NCBI GenBank assembly: GCA_963082975.1
Contig: OY720349.1
Coordinates: forward strand, 61,316,501-61,380,500
Reading direction: 5' to 3'
DNA length: 64,000 nt
Source: Labia minor
Lineage: Eukaryota; Arthropoda; Insecta; Dermaptera; Spongiphoridae
Shown: piece after piece, positions 20,601 through 32,049 of the stretch
Position numbering within the stretch: the stretch's first letter is position 1
How the letters are laid out: each line of letters begins with the position of its first letter
Made by a program: the position numbers and the translations under genes
The notes under the pieces: model-generated
The model's input: the letters and a program-made list of their open reading frames with translations, nothing else
Database searches by the model: none
Told to the model about the DNA's origin: nothing

Positions 20601-21925
20601 TGCTACGCAGAGACTGTCCGTAAACTTCGCGCGATCTTTGGACGTGACAATGCCCCGACTGCAACAACAGTTTCGAGGGTTGGTACAGAAATTCGAAGAA
20701 TCTGGGTCAGTTTAACCAGAAAATCGCTCGGTCGAACCCGTAATGTTCGAACGCAACAAAACATTGCGGTAGTGCAAGACGGTGTGAATGTGAGCCCCGT
20801 GAAGTCGCTTCGCCGTCATACACAACAACTTCGGTGCATCGAATACTGAAAAAAGATCTTCATATGCACCCCTACAAGATTCAGTTGACACAAGAGCTGA
20901 AACCAGCAGATCATGCAAAACGGCGAAGATTCGCCGATTGGATTATGACTAGACAACAAGAGGACGCCAATTGTGAAGTCACAAGTTTACGTGTACAAAC
21001 CTTAAACGATTACTGAACTGAAAATGAAAATTCAACGGGTAATCGACGAAATCGGCAGGGATGTCTGCGAAAGAGTTATCGTTAATTTCAACGATCGGAT
21101 GACTGCCTGCAGAGAAAGTGGAGGTGGACATATGCTCGATATCATTTTTCATTATTAAATCGAAATATATGTTGAATGAAATTAAATAAAAATTTTGAAT
21201 TTTTCTTCGATTTTGGCTGATTTATTGAATTTTTAAAAACTGCGTACTTTATGAAACACCCTTTATATATCTTACTTATTTGTTATTATTCTTTTTTAGG
21301 CTTTCAGAGAAGGAAACTATGTCTCAAATAGCTGTACATTATAAAACTGGAGAACCATTAGCTCCTCAAGTTGTAGAAAAATTATGTTCCTGGGATAAGC
21401 ACATGGCTGGACATTCATTGTGCAAGGAACTTTACTTATCAACACTTGATTTAGATATTTATTCAAGGTAAACATTAAATAAAACTTTATGTAAAAATAT
21501 ATTTAATTTTTTCGATTTGACAATTAAACATTAATATTCATTAACTTTTATTATTTTGCAGGAAAGATTTTTGGCTGGATATTGTTCGTCGCTTATGGCC
21601 ATCATTTCATTCTTATGAACTTCATCCGAGGGATTCGCATCCATGTTCATTTGGAGAAATTTTTAGTGAAGAATGGGCATCTGCCTATTACAGTAATTTT
21701 TGGTCTAAAATGATTGCAGCTGATTTATATAGTGCTTTTGTTGAAACTGGGCTTAACGATCCAAAAGCAATAGCTGAGAACGGATTTCGATTTAGGCAAA
21801 CTTTTCTTTCATCCGGTGGTGGTCTACATCCGTCAACTATTTTTAGGAAATTTAGAGGACGGGACCCCACAATTAAACCATTTTTAGATAAGCTTGGTAT
21901 TGGCCATACATCATCAATAGAATAA
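17666..21925 (+). CDS. M3-family oligopeptidase homologue lacking the zinc site (pseudoenzyme), mitochondrial
   Basis: Nine exons (17666-17748, 18375-18900, 18969-19103, 19238-19401, 19496-19634, 19713-20032, 20118-20393, 21300-21467, 21562-21925) join in frame to 724 residues, close to the usual M3 length. The N-terminus is rich in Arg, Leu and Thr without acidic residues (MALTLLGRRLLTRTRLQYSS), a likely mitochondrial presequence. The C-terminal half aligns with oligopeptidase A: EVRDLFGKFGLALQHM where active enzymes have F-HEFGH-xLHHM, then WDALGICSNFMINW where they have WDxVELPSQxxENW, then YYSNFW and KFRGRDP near the end. His, Glu and His of HEXXH are replaced (Gly509, Lys510, Leu513), and the third ligand Glu is Gly539. 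The frame is open with normal splice sites, so it looks expressed but not proteolytic. The mariner at 20421-21263 lies in intron 7. A polyadenylation signal follows at 21967. Confidence 0.9.
20421..21263 (+). mobile_element. Tc1/mariner-superfamily relic in intron 7 of the M3 gene
   Basis: Ends AAGGGTGTTTCATA and TATGAAACACCCTT are inverse, with TA on both sides (20419-20420 and 21264-21265). The transposase starts at 20538 (MERFSIEQRILIVKNYY, with VRKLRAIFGRDNAP) and is readable through the helix-turn-helix part to about 20849. It continues in another frame (LHRILKKDLHMHPYKIQLTQ, then ELKPADHAKRRRFADW), and then jumps to the C-terminal end (VIDEIGRDVCERVIVNFNDR). The catalytic core between is deleted, so the copy is dead. 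It inserted only about 27 bases after the exon 7 donor site and is in sense orientation with the host gene. Confidence 0.88.
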
Positions 21926-21966
21926 GAAAAAAATGTATTATATATTAATTTACTCCTAACGCTGTG

Positions 21967-21972
21967 AATAAA
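21967..21972 (+). promoter_or_regulatory. Polyadenylation signal AATAAA of the M3 gene
   Basis: AATAAA lies 42 bases after the stop codon, a normal distance for a short 3' UTR. Confidence 0.55.
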
Positions 21973-22344
21973 AAATATGTATGACTAAATAAATATATAA
22001 TTTTAAACTATACTTCGATGTTTTATTATAAATGCAAAAATCAATATAAGGGATATTTTAGTCATTGGATCTTTTTTAATGTAAAATTAGTGATATAATG
22101 ATATTTCTGATAAATGAAAAAATATAAATTTAAAAAAAAAAAATTAATTATCTTAATCTTTTTAAATTAACATCAATATAAATAAAATTAAATTGCAACA
22201 ACTTGATTTAAAAGCTATTCTGATAAAGTTGAACATTTAAACAATGAAAACTCAACAAGTTAAAACAAAATCCCATATCGAGCATTGGAGCGCCTGTCAA
22301 AAGTCAACTATCCCCAAAAAAAGCAGACTCTTCTTCAAATCTTC

Positions 22345-22800
22345 AGCCGATTAGTCTTTTTTACTTTCCCGCATACTTCGTATAAGGGAAGTATTGGAAT
22401 CGTCAAAAATTTCGACTTCGAGATTTCGATAGATCTTGACGTTTTAGACCTCCCTGAGTCGGAAAATACCATTTTTCGAATTATGTCTGTGTGTGTGTAT
22501 GTATGTATGTATGTAATGTCTGTAAGCAAATTTACTCAAAAACTAATCAAGCTAGGACTTCGAAATTTGGTACACAGATATTATTCACAGTTTGTAGATT
22601 TCTATCAAAATTTCGTCAAAATCGGTTAACCGGAAGTGGTACTTTACCTACACTGGTTGCGTTTACCTTTCAAGTAAAGTACCAGTTTGCTTCGAGATAT
22701 TTGCTTCATATTTTGTATATAGATTTAAAAATATGAAAAAAATTGAGATACCAAATTTCATCATGATCTGACTACCGGAAGTGACATTTTACCTATACAA
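22345..22800 (+). repeat. Interspersed repeat family B, longer copy
   Basis: The first 200 bases are the inverse of window bases 1-182. The rest continues with AAATTTGGTACACAGATATT and two 'ACCGGAAGTG' segments and runs up to the family A copy at 22812. GTGT/GTAT microsatellite at about 22486-22516. The reading frames across it are repeat-derived. Confidence 0.75.
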
Positions 22801-22811
22801 GTAGCGTTTCT

Positions 22812-23325
22812 TTTTTACCGACCGACGATAGTAAGGGAGGTATTGTTTTCAAACCAAATTTCACCTATGGATATTTTGAGGTACATATCTCCACGAATCA
22901 TGCATTTTCTTAACAGAAAAAAGTATTTTTAGCATGATGTCTGTCCGTCCGTCCGTATAGATGTGTACAGCCTGAACGGCTCAACGGATTTTGATGAAAT
23001 TTGGTATATTTACTTAATACATCAGTAGGATGAATTGATCAACTTGTGGTGCAAATCCGGAAACCGGAAGTCCTAGTATTGCCGATCGAAGAGAGGAAGT
23101 GAAGGGTTATTTTCATATCAAATTTCACGTGAGGACATATCTCCACGTGTTATGCACTTTGTATTGGTTTTATCCTCGAGAAAAATCATCTTCATTAGTT
23201 TTTTCTTAATTTAAAATTATATGACGTCACAGCCAGCCCTTATATATTATAAATAAAATAAAATAAAATTAAAAATATTTATATTATATTCATATCTGTT
23301 TTTTTTACATTTAAAATATCAGTTA
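22812..23325 (+). repeat. Interspersed repeat family A, copy 2 (right end missing)
   Basis: It starts with ACCGACCGACG at 22817-22827, includes the GTCCGTCC microsatellite (22942-22956), the CAGCCTGAACGGCTCAAC segment and one TGACGTCA (23222-23229). It breaks off near 23325 before the inverse end and the GGTCAACTTATT tail. Confidence 0.78.
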
Positions 23326-25254
23326 ACCGGAAGTAGCACTTTATTCTATATATATATATATAAATGTTACCAAATATCAAATTTGACACCAATAAACTAA
23401 TACGACTGGCTCTTTATCAATACCAAGTTTACACATTCTAAATATTCATTCACAACTCTTTATACCTATTTATATGTGGGAAAGTCTAGGGGAGGACACT
23501 CCCGCTTATTTTTTATCTAATAATAACTAGGTTCTTTAGGTCATTATAAACAACACTCATCTCTGGATGATTTTAATATTCTTACAGATTATAGATTAAA
23601 TATTCGGAATTTGAGGACAGATCATTTGTAATATGTGTCAAATAAAAAATCACTTATTATTCCAATTCGCAATCTTCAACAAGTTCACCAGTATTGTTTA
23701 ATCAGAGTCGAATTTAAAATATATATATTTTTTAAAAAAAATAACCCCATGATCTGTATATAATCGATATTATCATCGTTTGATTTGAACAAATTTAAAG
23801 AAAAGTATCAAATCGTTTTCATCGGTAATCATTTATTTGTCAGATAAATAAAGCCCAGTGATTTACAATGCTTAGAATGTTTAGTGAGCTAATTTTTGTT
23901 TTTATTTGTGGTAACTCTAAAAATAATTTTATTTATTTCCACAATTGTAAGCCTCTTGACCCTTATTTGAATATATACAAAAAGATCACATGCATTTCCT
24001 CGTTTTGAACCTCTGCCATTCCCCAGTGATGACATTTTTTTCAAGTCATAAGTGAAACTTAGAATCCTATTTTCAAATACCCTGAATTTATTCTCAACCC
24101 AAAAATCATGAACAACTCATTACACCTAGATATTATGATATTTTAATAAAATTTTCAAATTTTTTAAATATGGTATTTTTCAAAAATAATTTAAATTTAT
24201 TAAAGAATCACAATAAAGAAAAAGAAAGAGCACGATAAAAAAATTAAAATATTTTTAAAAAATTTTAAAAAACAATGATTAAATTTAGTGATAATTTGAT
24301 AAAATTTGTAAAAAGAAACATCATTAAAAGGTGTATTTTACAAATGGAAAGGAAAAATTATTAGATATGAGGTATTCATAATTAGAGTTCGTTTGCATAA
24401 AAATTTGCTTGTCACTATTGATTTGGGAACGAATCGAAAAGATTAATTAAAATAAATGTATTTTCTTGATAAATATGGGTATTTTATGCAAAATCCATGA
24501 ATAACACATTTTAGTTTAATTTATATAAGAATAATATTTAAAGTTCCATTTTCCATAAACAACTGAAATAAAGAATTTAACTAATGACCATAATGACAAG
24601 TACTAAGCTAAGCTGTATGGATGCTCTGTGGCCCGTGTAAATTGTGCTTATGACAAATTGAAATCGATTTGTCATCGACTTTAAATTGAGATAGACTTTT
24701 GAAAATTTTTATAGATATTTCAATGGATTCCTAGAAGGAATGGAAGATATATAATTGAATTATAACTAATTAATTTTAATGTAGTTAGTGATTAATTGCT
24801 TTAATATTTGAATTTTCCATCACGCCATCTGACCGATAAATATTGAGATGGTTTTAATTTCTCATCCTTTTCCATGAATAATTTTATTTTTTCGAATTAA
24901 ATCGAATAAAATATTATTATTATAGAAAAATTATTTTATTCTTTTTAGTCCATGAAAAAAACGTTATTTCATAAATTTTTTTTTATATTTATATTATTTT
25001 TAAATATGCAAATAATTTTTATTGTAACTATAAGTTTTCATTGCTATCTTAAGCAGAAATAACTCAATTTTGGAGGGAATATTTTTCTTTATAAAATTAA
25101 GAATAAAAAAAAAATATAAATCAAAAAATTTTTAAAAATATTATATTAAATTTTACTTAAAATTTAAGGTAAATGAGATTAATCATAAATTAAGAATTAT
25201 TTAATTAATACTTTATTTTGCATTTTAATATTTTTAGTCTTAATAACGAAAAAT
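23326..25254. other. Intergenic, A/T-rich, no gene recognised
   Basis: No convincing coding frame. The section 23430-23720 is less A/T-rich and holds short readable stretches that could be a very old retroelement, but no motif is clear. About 80 bases at 24915-24995 resemble 6010-6085. Confidence 0.4.
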
Positions 25255-26300
25255 ATGGATTCATATTTTCAAGATTTAATTAATTTTTTACCTGAAATAA
25301 AACAAAATGAATGTAAATCTTTAATTGAGGATTTAAGAAAAGAGCATAAATTTTATTTAGTTAATAAATTAATGATTACAACTTTAAAAGAAATAACGAC
25401 GAATAAGAATGATGAACTGTCAACTAAATTGGATCAGATTATTACTAATTATGAGCTGAGAAAATGTAAAAACAATCAAGAACAATGTGTGATTGATTTA
25501 ATTGGACTTAATATTTCTGATTATGATTTACATTTAAATGAAGAAGAATTAGAAAAGCTTCACATGATTATCAATATTAGATTAAATGAAAAAGTTAATA
25601 CAACAAAAAATCTAGAAAATATATCTTTAGAAAATACTGACCTAATGACAATACAAAATCAAATTATTAATGATATAAAAGAACTATATAAAATTCGAGA
25701 AAATTATAAAAAATCTTTATCTATAGGAGAAAAACAATTTAGTGACTTTCAACAGCTTTTAAAAAATATTGATAATTTAAGTGAAGATATTAATAAATCT
25801 TCATATTTTAACAATATTTTAAATTTTACAAGATTAAGGTATATATTATTTAATTGAATTATTCATATCTTATTATTTGTTCGGGAGAGTTTGTATGTTT
25901 TAATTGAATTTGTTAAATCTTTATAACAAAAAGATTAATTTATGTCTATTGAAATATTTCAATTTTTTTTAATTTTGAAACAAATTTATCATAATAAAAA
26001 CTCATAATCACATTTTTTTCCAGATCGCTAGATTATCAGCTAAAAACTAAAATGTTTCTTGAGGATGAAGACACAAAGATTGCTTTAACGAAATTAGAAG
26101 AATGGTATGATAATCAATTATCGATTTATAAAGCGCGAATGGACAATGCAACCATAACTTTAGATGAATATAATGAAGCATGTCTCTCACCTGAATATAA
26201 AAATTTATTAAAAGAATATCTTAATTTACAGCAAAATGTAACAGAAAAAGAAAAATTATTAAAAGAGCTTCAAAATACATCAGGAAGTGATGTTAAATAA
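25255..26300 (+). CDS. Coiled-coil protein resembling augmin subunit HAUS4
   Basis: Two exons (25255-25838 and 26024-26300) join through an Arg codon at a GT-AG intron of 185 bases, giving 286 residues. The product is a soluble, Lys/Glu/Asn/Leu-rich, mainly helical protein with no signal or membrane segment. The order of features resembles HAUS4: a helical middle (KLDQIITNYELRKC, then an LIGLN and LNEEELEKLH block), a coiled coil, and a C-terminal 'LDEYNEACLSPEYKNLLKEY' block with a following KEKLLKELQN, as in the 'Y...G.EF..LV.EY..LK......WAL.E' end of HAUS4. HAUS4 is part of the augmin complex that recruits gamma-tubulin to spindle microtubules. It is shorter than the 363-residue human protein. 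The match is by pattern only; another coiled-coil family remains possible. The gene itself looks real. Confidence 0.55.
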
Positions 26301-26574
26301 TTATTTTATAAAATATTTTTTTATAATATATTCTAAAAATGTTAAATTTTTTATATGTGTGTATAAAAATCTTAATATAAATTAATATTTTTATATTTTT
26401 TAATTTTTTTGGGAAAATATTAATTAATTACCTGTCTGATCTTGGGTTTGCAATGTTGATAGATAAAGCAAGTATATACAGAATTACTAGTTTAGTATGA
26501 TTTGACAATGAAAATTTATTGCAAAAATCATCAACAAGCTGTTTAAAAATAAAACGATAGAAAAATAAAAAAAT

Positions 26575-27160
26575 AAGTTGACCTGTGGCCAGGCGTAGAA
26601 CCGACCGACGGTTTGAAATAAATTAATTTCCAGTTATAGAAACAATTTCAAATAATTTAGATGTATCTATTAATGCAATAAAAAACAGATATGGATATAA
26701 CATAAATATTTTTAATTTTATATTATTTATAATAGATAGTAAGAGCAGGCTGTGACGTCATTTAATTTTAAATTAAGAAAAAACTTATGATGATTTTCCC
26801 GAGGATAAAATCAATACAAAGTGCATGATTTGTGGAGATATGTAAAAAAATCTCATGTGAAATTTGGTGTGAAAATAACCCTTCTCTTCCTATCGTCCAT
26901 CGCTAATACTACCACTTCCGGTTTCCGGATTTGCACCAAAAGTTGATCAATACATCATACTGATGCATTAAGTAAATATACCAAATTTCATCAAAATCCG
27001 TTGAGCCGTTCAAGCTGTACACATCTAAACGGACGGACGGACAGACAGACATCATGCTAAAATACTTTTTTCTGTTAAGAAAATGCATGATTCGTGGAGA
27101 TATGTAAAAATCTCTATGTGAGAACAATACCTCCCTTACTATCGTCGGTCGGTAAAAATG
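26575..27160 (-). repeat. Interspersed repeat family A, copy 3
   Basis: Reverse orientation. ACCGACCGACG at 26600-26610 and CGTCGGTCGGT at 27143-27153 bound it, with the conserved outer tail (AAGTTGACCTGTGGCCAGG) at 26576-26594. One TGACGTCA at 26753-26760. The minus-strand frame 26909-27175 is repeat sequence. Confidence 0.8.
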
Positions 27161-27414
27161 TATTTGTCTGCACATTGTTCAGAATTTAAAATTTTTTGCA
27201 TATCTTCGCGTTTCATGATATCTAGAATCCAAAAGTGACTTTAGAATTTTTCATGTCTGTCTGTCTGTCCGAAAATTGTGGCGTTATAGACTCAAAATTG
27301 GCTGAACCCTTTTCTAAGAAATCACATCACAATATTCTTGCATACTCTATTTGAACATTTTATCGATATCTATTCAATAACCGCAGAAATTAATTTTTAA
27401 AAATTGTATATGTA

Positions 27415-27735
27415 CACTAGCTGCTCAGACGCCTTCGGCGATCTTTACACCTAGACGGGGGCTTTAGACGTTCCCTGCCTATCGCAGCCTTCTCGAATTT
27501 ACAACCCTATTTCTGGAGATGCATAGAGGTCATGCAATTCCTCGTTATGCAGTCTCCACTATTCCCGGATGTCCTCATCTTTCTTTGGCCCATAAATGCT
27601 GGGAAGAATCCTTTGGTTGAAAGTCTATATATAAAAAGGTTTTCATCCATTTTGTTTCAATCAGTATATTACATAAAACGTGCCACGTACCCTGCCTATC
27701 GCAGCCTTCTCGATTTTATAACTCTATTTCTGGAG
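27415..27735 (+). repeat. Repeat family C, copy 1
   Basis: It shares ACTAGCTGCTCAGA, CACACCTAG/ACACCTAGACGGGG and AGGTTTTCATCCATTTTGTT with 37276-37440. It includes an internal direct repeat: CCTGCCTATCGCAGCCTTCT appears at about 27474 and again at about 27691. The plus-strand frame 27532-27762 falls inside and is not a gene. Confidence 0.65.
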
Positions 27736-27769
27736 ATGCATAGAGGTCATGAAATTTCGTGAAAATCCA

Positions 27770-28884
27770 ATTATGAGATCAAATTTTTTTTAATTAAAAT
27801 TATTTATTCATATAATCTTAAAAATGAATGGAGATAATATGAATGTTTTCAGTGTGTTAATTAAGTTAAACAAGGCCAATAACATAAATTGAAATATTGT
27901 AAATATTAGAAATATCTAAAGATATTATTTATTTTGCTCACATTCTCTAAGTCTAATAGCAGATATAGTTTACATCAGTTTGGAAGAACTTTTTTTTAAA
28001 ATGATTATATAAAATCTTAAAAAGTAAAATAATAATTCTTTAAAAGAATAATTAATAACATTTTTTAATTATTGAAGTTACTCATTTCTTTTTTTTTTGA
28101 AACAAAAATAACTTTAGAAAGTACAAATTATCATCTTACAGATGTATAAGAATTAAGATATTTAAATATAATTAATTATAATAATAGTTTTAGGTTTTTA
28201 GAGGACCAATTTTTAGAATATTATTTTGAAAATAATTTCATTTTTATAATTTCATGAACTATATAAACTTTAGTTATATAATAATATATTATTTTGATAG
28301 GAAATATTTTTAAGTGAATCCAGAATTAAATTTGACATAAATTAACGAATAAAAAAAAATAACAAATAAAACGCAGTATAAATCAATTTATTAATTTTTT
28401 ATAAAGGTTAAAACAATATTGTTTGTCTTAATTCACAAAATTACAATTTAAATTAAAAGATATTGGATAAAATGTAATTATCTAGTAAATTTAATTTTTA
28501 TTTTAAGACAACATTTGGTAAACATTTTAATATAATCGTAGGTATATATATAATCTAAATAAACAGATTATTTATAAGAAACTTAATATTATATATGTTG
28601 TTTTATCCTCTCCAAAATATGCATACAATATAATAAGTAGAATAAAAAATTAGAATATAAATTTTCGAAAAGTTGTTAATATAATAATAATATATTATTA
28701 AATATATTTTAAGTATTTATATATGTATATTAGAATAATACATTATATGCTTTATTATTATATTAATATAATATATAAATATATATTATATTTCTGTGTT
28801 TTGTAAAATAGAATAGTATATGTGTATATTAATATTGCTAATAAATTCTTAAGTCTTGTTTCTTAACAGTTAAGTTTTAAAAAA
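27770..28884. other. Intergenic/3' flank of the phosducin-like gene, nothing recognised
   Basis: A/T-rich DNA between the end of repeat C and the stop codon of the phosducin-like gene. It must include the 3' UTR of that gene, but no canonical AATAAA could be placed confidently. Confidence 0.45.
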
Positions 28885-29751
28885 TTAATCAGAATTTTCT
28901 TCACTCTCATCTTCCGATTGAACTCGCTGATTTGACTTGACACATGGAGGTATACAAGTTTTGTCAGGTAAGATTCCATGCTCTCGAAGAAATCTTTCAA
29001 CATCTCCAGCAAAAAAATCTTCACCAAGTTCATCACTTACTCGAATAAAATTTCCAATAAGTTGTCCTTTTTTATAGACAAGAAGTGCTGGAACACCACC
29101 ATTTTGAAAAACAGCACTCACCTTGGCAGTGGAGGCTTCCAATCGACAAAATTTTACTTGAGGATAGGTTTTACTTAAAGATATCAGACAACCGTTCATT
29201 GCTTGACAAGCCAATTTACCATCTTCATAAAGGTGTACTACAACGGTTACTCCCGGTTGTTCTTTATCTACTGCATCCAAAAATGCTTGAGACGTTTTCA
29301 AATCCACTACTTGACCAAATTTCGGTAAAGCCCCCATTTGTTCTAACATTTCTTTCATTCTTTGGTTTTTATACTCTTCAAGAAATGGATCAATAAGTAG
29401 ATCTGCAAATTCAGGATCTTCCTCATTTTCTTTATCCTTTTCATCATCTAGAGCCGAACGACAAGTTAATGAAAGTTTTTTAATTAATGCAAGACGTTCC
29501 TGTTCTTGTTCTTCTCGACGCTCAATTTCCAATTGACGAAAACGACGCCAATCTTCCATCACTCCCTTTGGTCCCGTATTTGTCGAAGATCCTTGCCATT
29601 TATAGGCTTCAGGAATAGAGAAATTATCTCTTAGAGGCGAAGGATCTTTTTTTATTTCATCTCCATCCAATTCCTCTTCTCCTTCATCTTCGCTACTACT
29701 ACAATATACATGCGCTTTTTCACCCAAAATTTTATCTTCTAATGTAGTCAT
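28885..29751 (-). CDS. PDCL: Phosducin-like protein, intronless
   Basis: A single open frame of 288 residues. The N-terminus is acidic (SSSEDEGEEELDGDE), followed by TGPKGVMEDWRRFRQLE, the helix-1 motif that contacts G-protein beta subunits in phosducins, then a Glu/Arg coiled segment. The thioredoxin-fold half (about 145-265) has KFGQVVDLKTSQAFLDAVD, VTVVVHLYED, LISLSKTYPQVKFCRLEAS and VPALLVYKKGQLIGNFIRV, and ends in an acidic tail (SEDESEENSD). This is the PhLP1 type, a cytosolic co-chaperone that works with CCT to assemble G-beta/gamma dimers; the acidic tail probably carries CK2 sites by analogy. Length fits the family (about 300). The ATG at 29749-29751 is the first in frame and is followed by the expected N-terminus. 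No intron is needed. Confidence 0.93.
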   Translation of the reverse strand: MTTLEDKILGEKAHVYCSSSEDEGEEELDGDEIKKDPSPLRDNFSIPEAYKWQGSSTNTGPKGVMEDWRRFRQLEIERREEQEQERLALIKKLSLTCRSALDDEKDKENEEDPEFADLLIDPFLEEYKNQRMKEMLEQMGALPKFGQVVDLKTSQAFLDAVDKEQPGVTVVVHLYEDGKLACQAMNGCLISLSKTYPQVKFCRLEASTAKVSAVFQNGGVPALLVYKKGQLIGNFIRVSDELGEDFFAGDVERFLREHGILPDKTCIPPCVKSNQRVQSEDESEENSD

Positions 29752-32049
29752 TTTTATTTTATATCACTATAAATAAATATATATCCAAATTTAATATATT
29801 TCTTTCAAGAAACTTAATTAAACTTAAACTTACTTAAACTTAATTGACAGTTTAGAATGATTTCCCAAAGAAACAAACAAAGTGAAAAAATGAAAATTTT
29901 ATAGTCAAATTTTTAAAGATGTTAAATTGATTATTTAATTAATTTATTATGAATAATTTAAACGAATATATAAAGAGTAATATTTACAAAATTTGATAAA
30001 ATGTTGTTATTTAAACAAGTTGCATTTTTTCTAATGTTGGCAATGTATTAAATCAGAGCATTTAATATTTGAATATTAGTTATTCCCTTTGTACAATTTT
30101 CAATTCTAAAACAATTTATCAATTTTTATTATTCAAAAAACAAAAGTTAAATCAATTTTAATAATGTATTATTGTTTATGAAACATGCATTAAAAAAATC
30201 CTAGAATGGAATCTCAAAATTTTCTAAATCAATACATTAATTATTATATTAATTTAAATAGCAAAACTTTAATTTATAATGTAAAAGAATTTATTATTCT
30301 TTTACATTGAAAAAGTATATATTTCTCTGCATTTAAATATATTTATATATATTATTATATAAAAATCCAAACTAATTGAAAGATAATCTTTTTTTTATTT
30401 TAATTTTAAAAATTGAAATAATATTAAATATCTATATTTGAGAATAAGATTAGAAAAGAATAATTTAAGTTCTTTTAGGTGGTTTCAATTTTAATTATCT
30501 GATTATGAATAAATGAGACGAATGTATCGAGGATATTATTAAACATATAAATTTTAAAAAATATTCATTGTTTTCTTTTATTACATACTTATTAAATAAA
30601 AAGATGGTTAATTTTTGTCTGTGTAAATTATAAAAATTCCTTAAATTCATGAAAATGAACAGCTTAAAAGCTCAAATTCGTTTATAAATAATAGAGAGCA
30701 CTGAAAATATTTCTTGAAATTATATATAATTATAATTAGTTTTAGAAAATTAATAGTTATAACTATAAAAAAGTATAAGAATTTGCAAGTATTTCATCAG
30801 AATAATAAATAATTGATAGTGTTTCGTCCATATCTGAAGGTTTACATGCAATATATTAATTCAAATTCTTTATACCAAACCATTCAAATATTGAAGATTT
30901 TCTATCGATGGTGGCTGTTTTCTTAAAGGCAATTTTTTTCTAGACTTTTGTAACGTATAACGTATATCTGCTATAAGGCAGACAAACAATCAAAACAGAA
31001 CAGATCACAATGAATAATATTCAGTAGACGACTATCTCAAATATTTGACGAAATAACTTTAAATTCTTAAAAATAAAATTATATAATTTTAATAAAACTA
31101 TATTAAAAAATACAAAAATTCATAATATATATATATATATAACTAAATATATAATCCTCATAAAAACCAGCAAGGTGAAAACTCGCGTTTTTATTACTCA
31201 TTGTTATGCTCATGAAGATATCCAAATACTTTTTAAGAAATTTCATATAAATATAAAAAAAAATTATATTAATTCAGGAAGATTTTAATTTCTTATAAAT
31301 CTCAAATACAAAAATATTTCAATTTTGTTTTACCTAATTTTTTTTTTTTCATGTAAACAAAATTTAGGAAAGGTGAAAGAAAAATAAGAATTTATAAAGG
31401 AAGTCAGGTATATTTGAGGAAAAACAAAAACCTTTCTGTTGAATATTTAGAAAAAATTATTAGATTGTGAGAGCATTTAATCTGGACAAAACAAAAATAC
31501 AATTATTACATTTAATAAAGATTTATCGACGAAGTTTCTTGTAGTTTCTCTTCTTGGATATTTCTCCTTCCATTATATACGTTAATTTAATACTTAGGTT
31601 TTTAGGTATATTTATATCATTATTATTATAAGTGACAAGTTAAAATAGTTGATTATAGTACTTTGTTAAATCAAGTATTTACAATGGATTTTCCCGAATG
31701 TTTTCCCTTTAAAGGTAAAAAACATTTTTTTTTATAAATACTTTTAAAATATTATAAAAGAAATTTATTTCTAAGCAAAATTACAACACAAAAATTGTTT
31801 TTTAATTTTATAGTGATTCTTTAGTAACAAAGCTTCTAAAAAAATATTTGTAAAATTTAATTAAAAGTAAATCAATTTACGTCAATATTAGCTCTATTTA
31901 TATAAATTTAAATTTTGAATATTAATATTACTAAATGTCTAGTTAAAAATTTCCTTTCAAAAAATTTTTTAAAATCAAATGATTGTTTTAAGATTTGTAA
32001 AATTGAATGTAAGAAATTGTAAACTAGAAGAAAAAATTTAGTGCGAAAA
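29752..32049. other. Intergenic, A/T-rich, nothing recognised
   Basis: Holds the promoter of the phosducin-like gene at its left side and the 3' flank of the SR gene at its right. No coding frame, repeat family or element end was recognised. A (TA)n run lies at about 31126-31141. Confidence 0.45.

Noticed and set aside
28978-29396. Two plus-strand frames over the phosducin-like gene
   Set aside because: Antisense shadows of a clear conserved protein.
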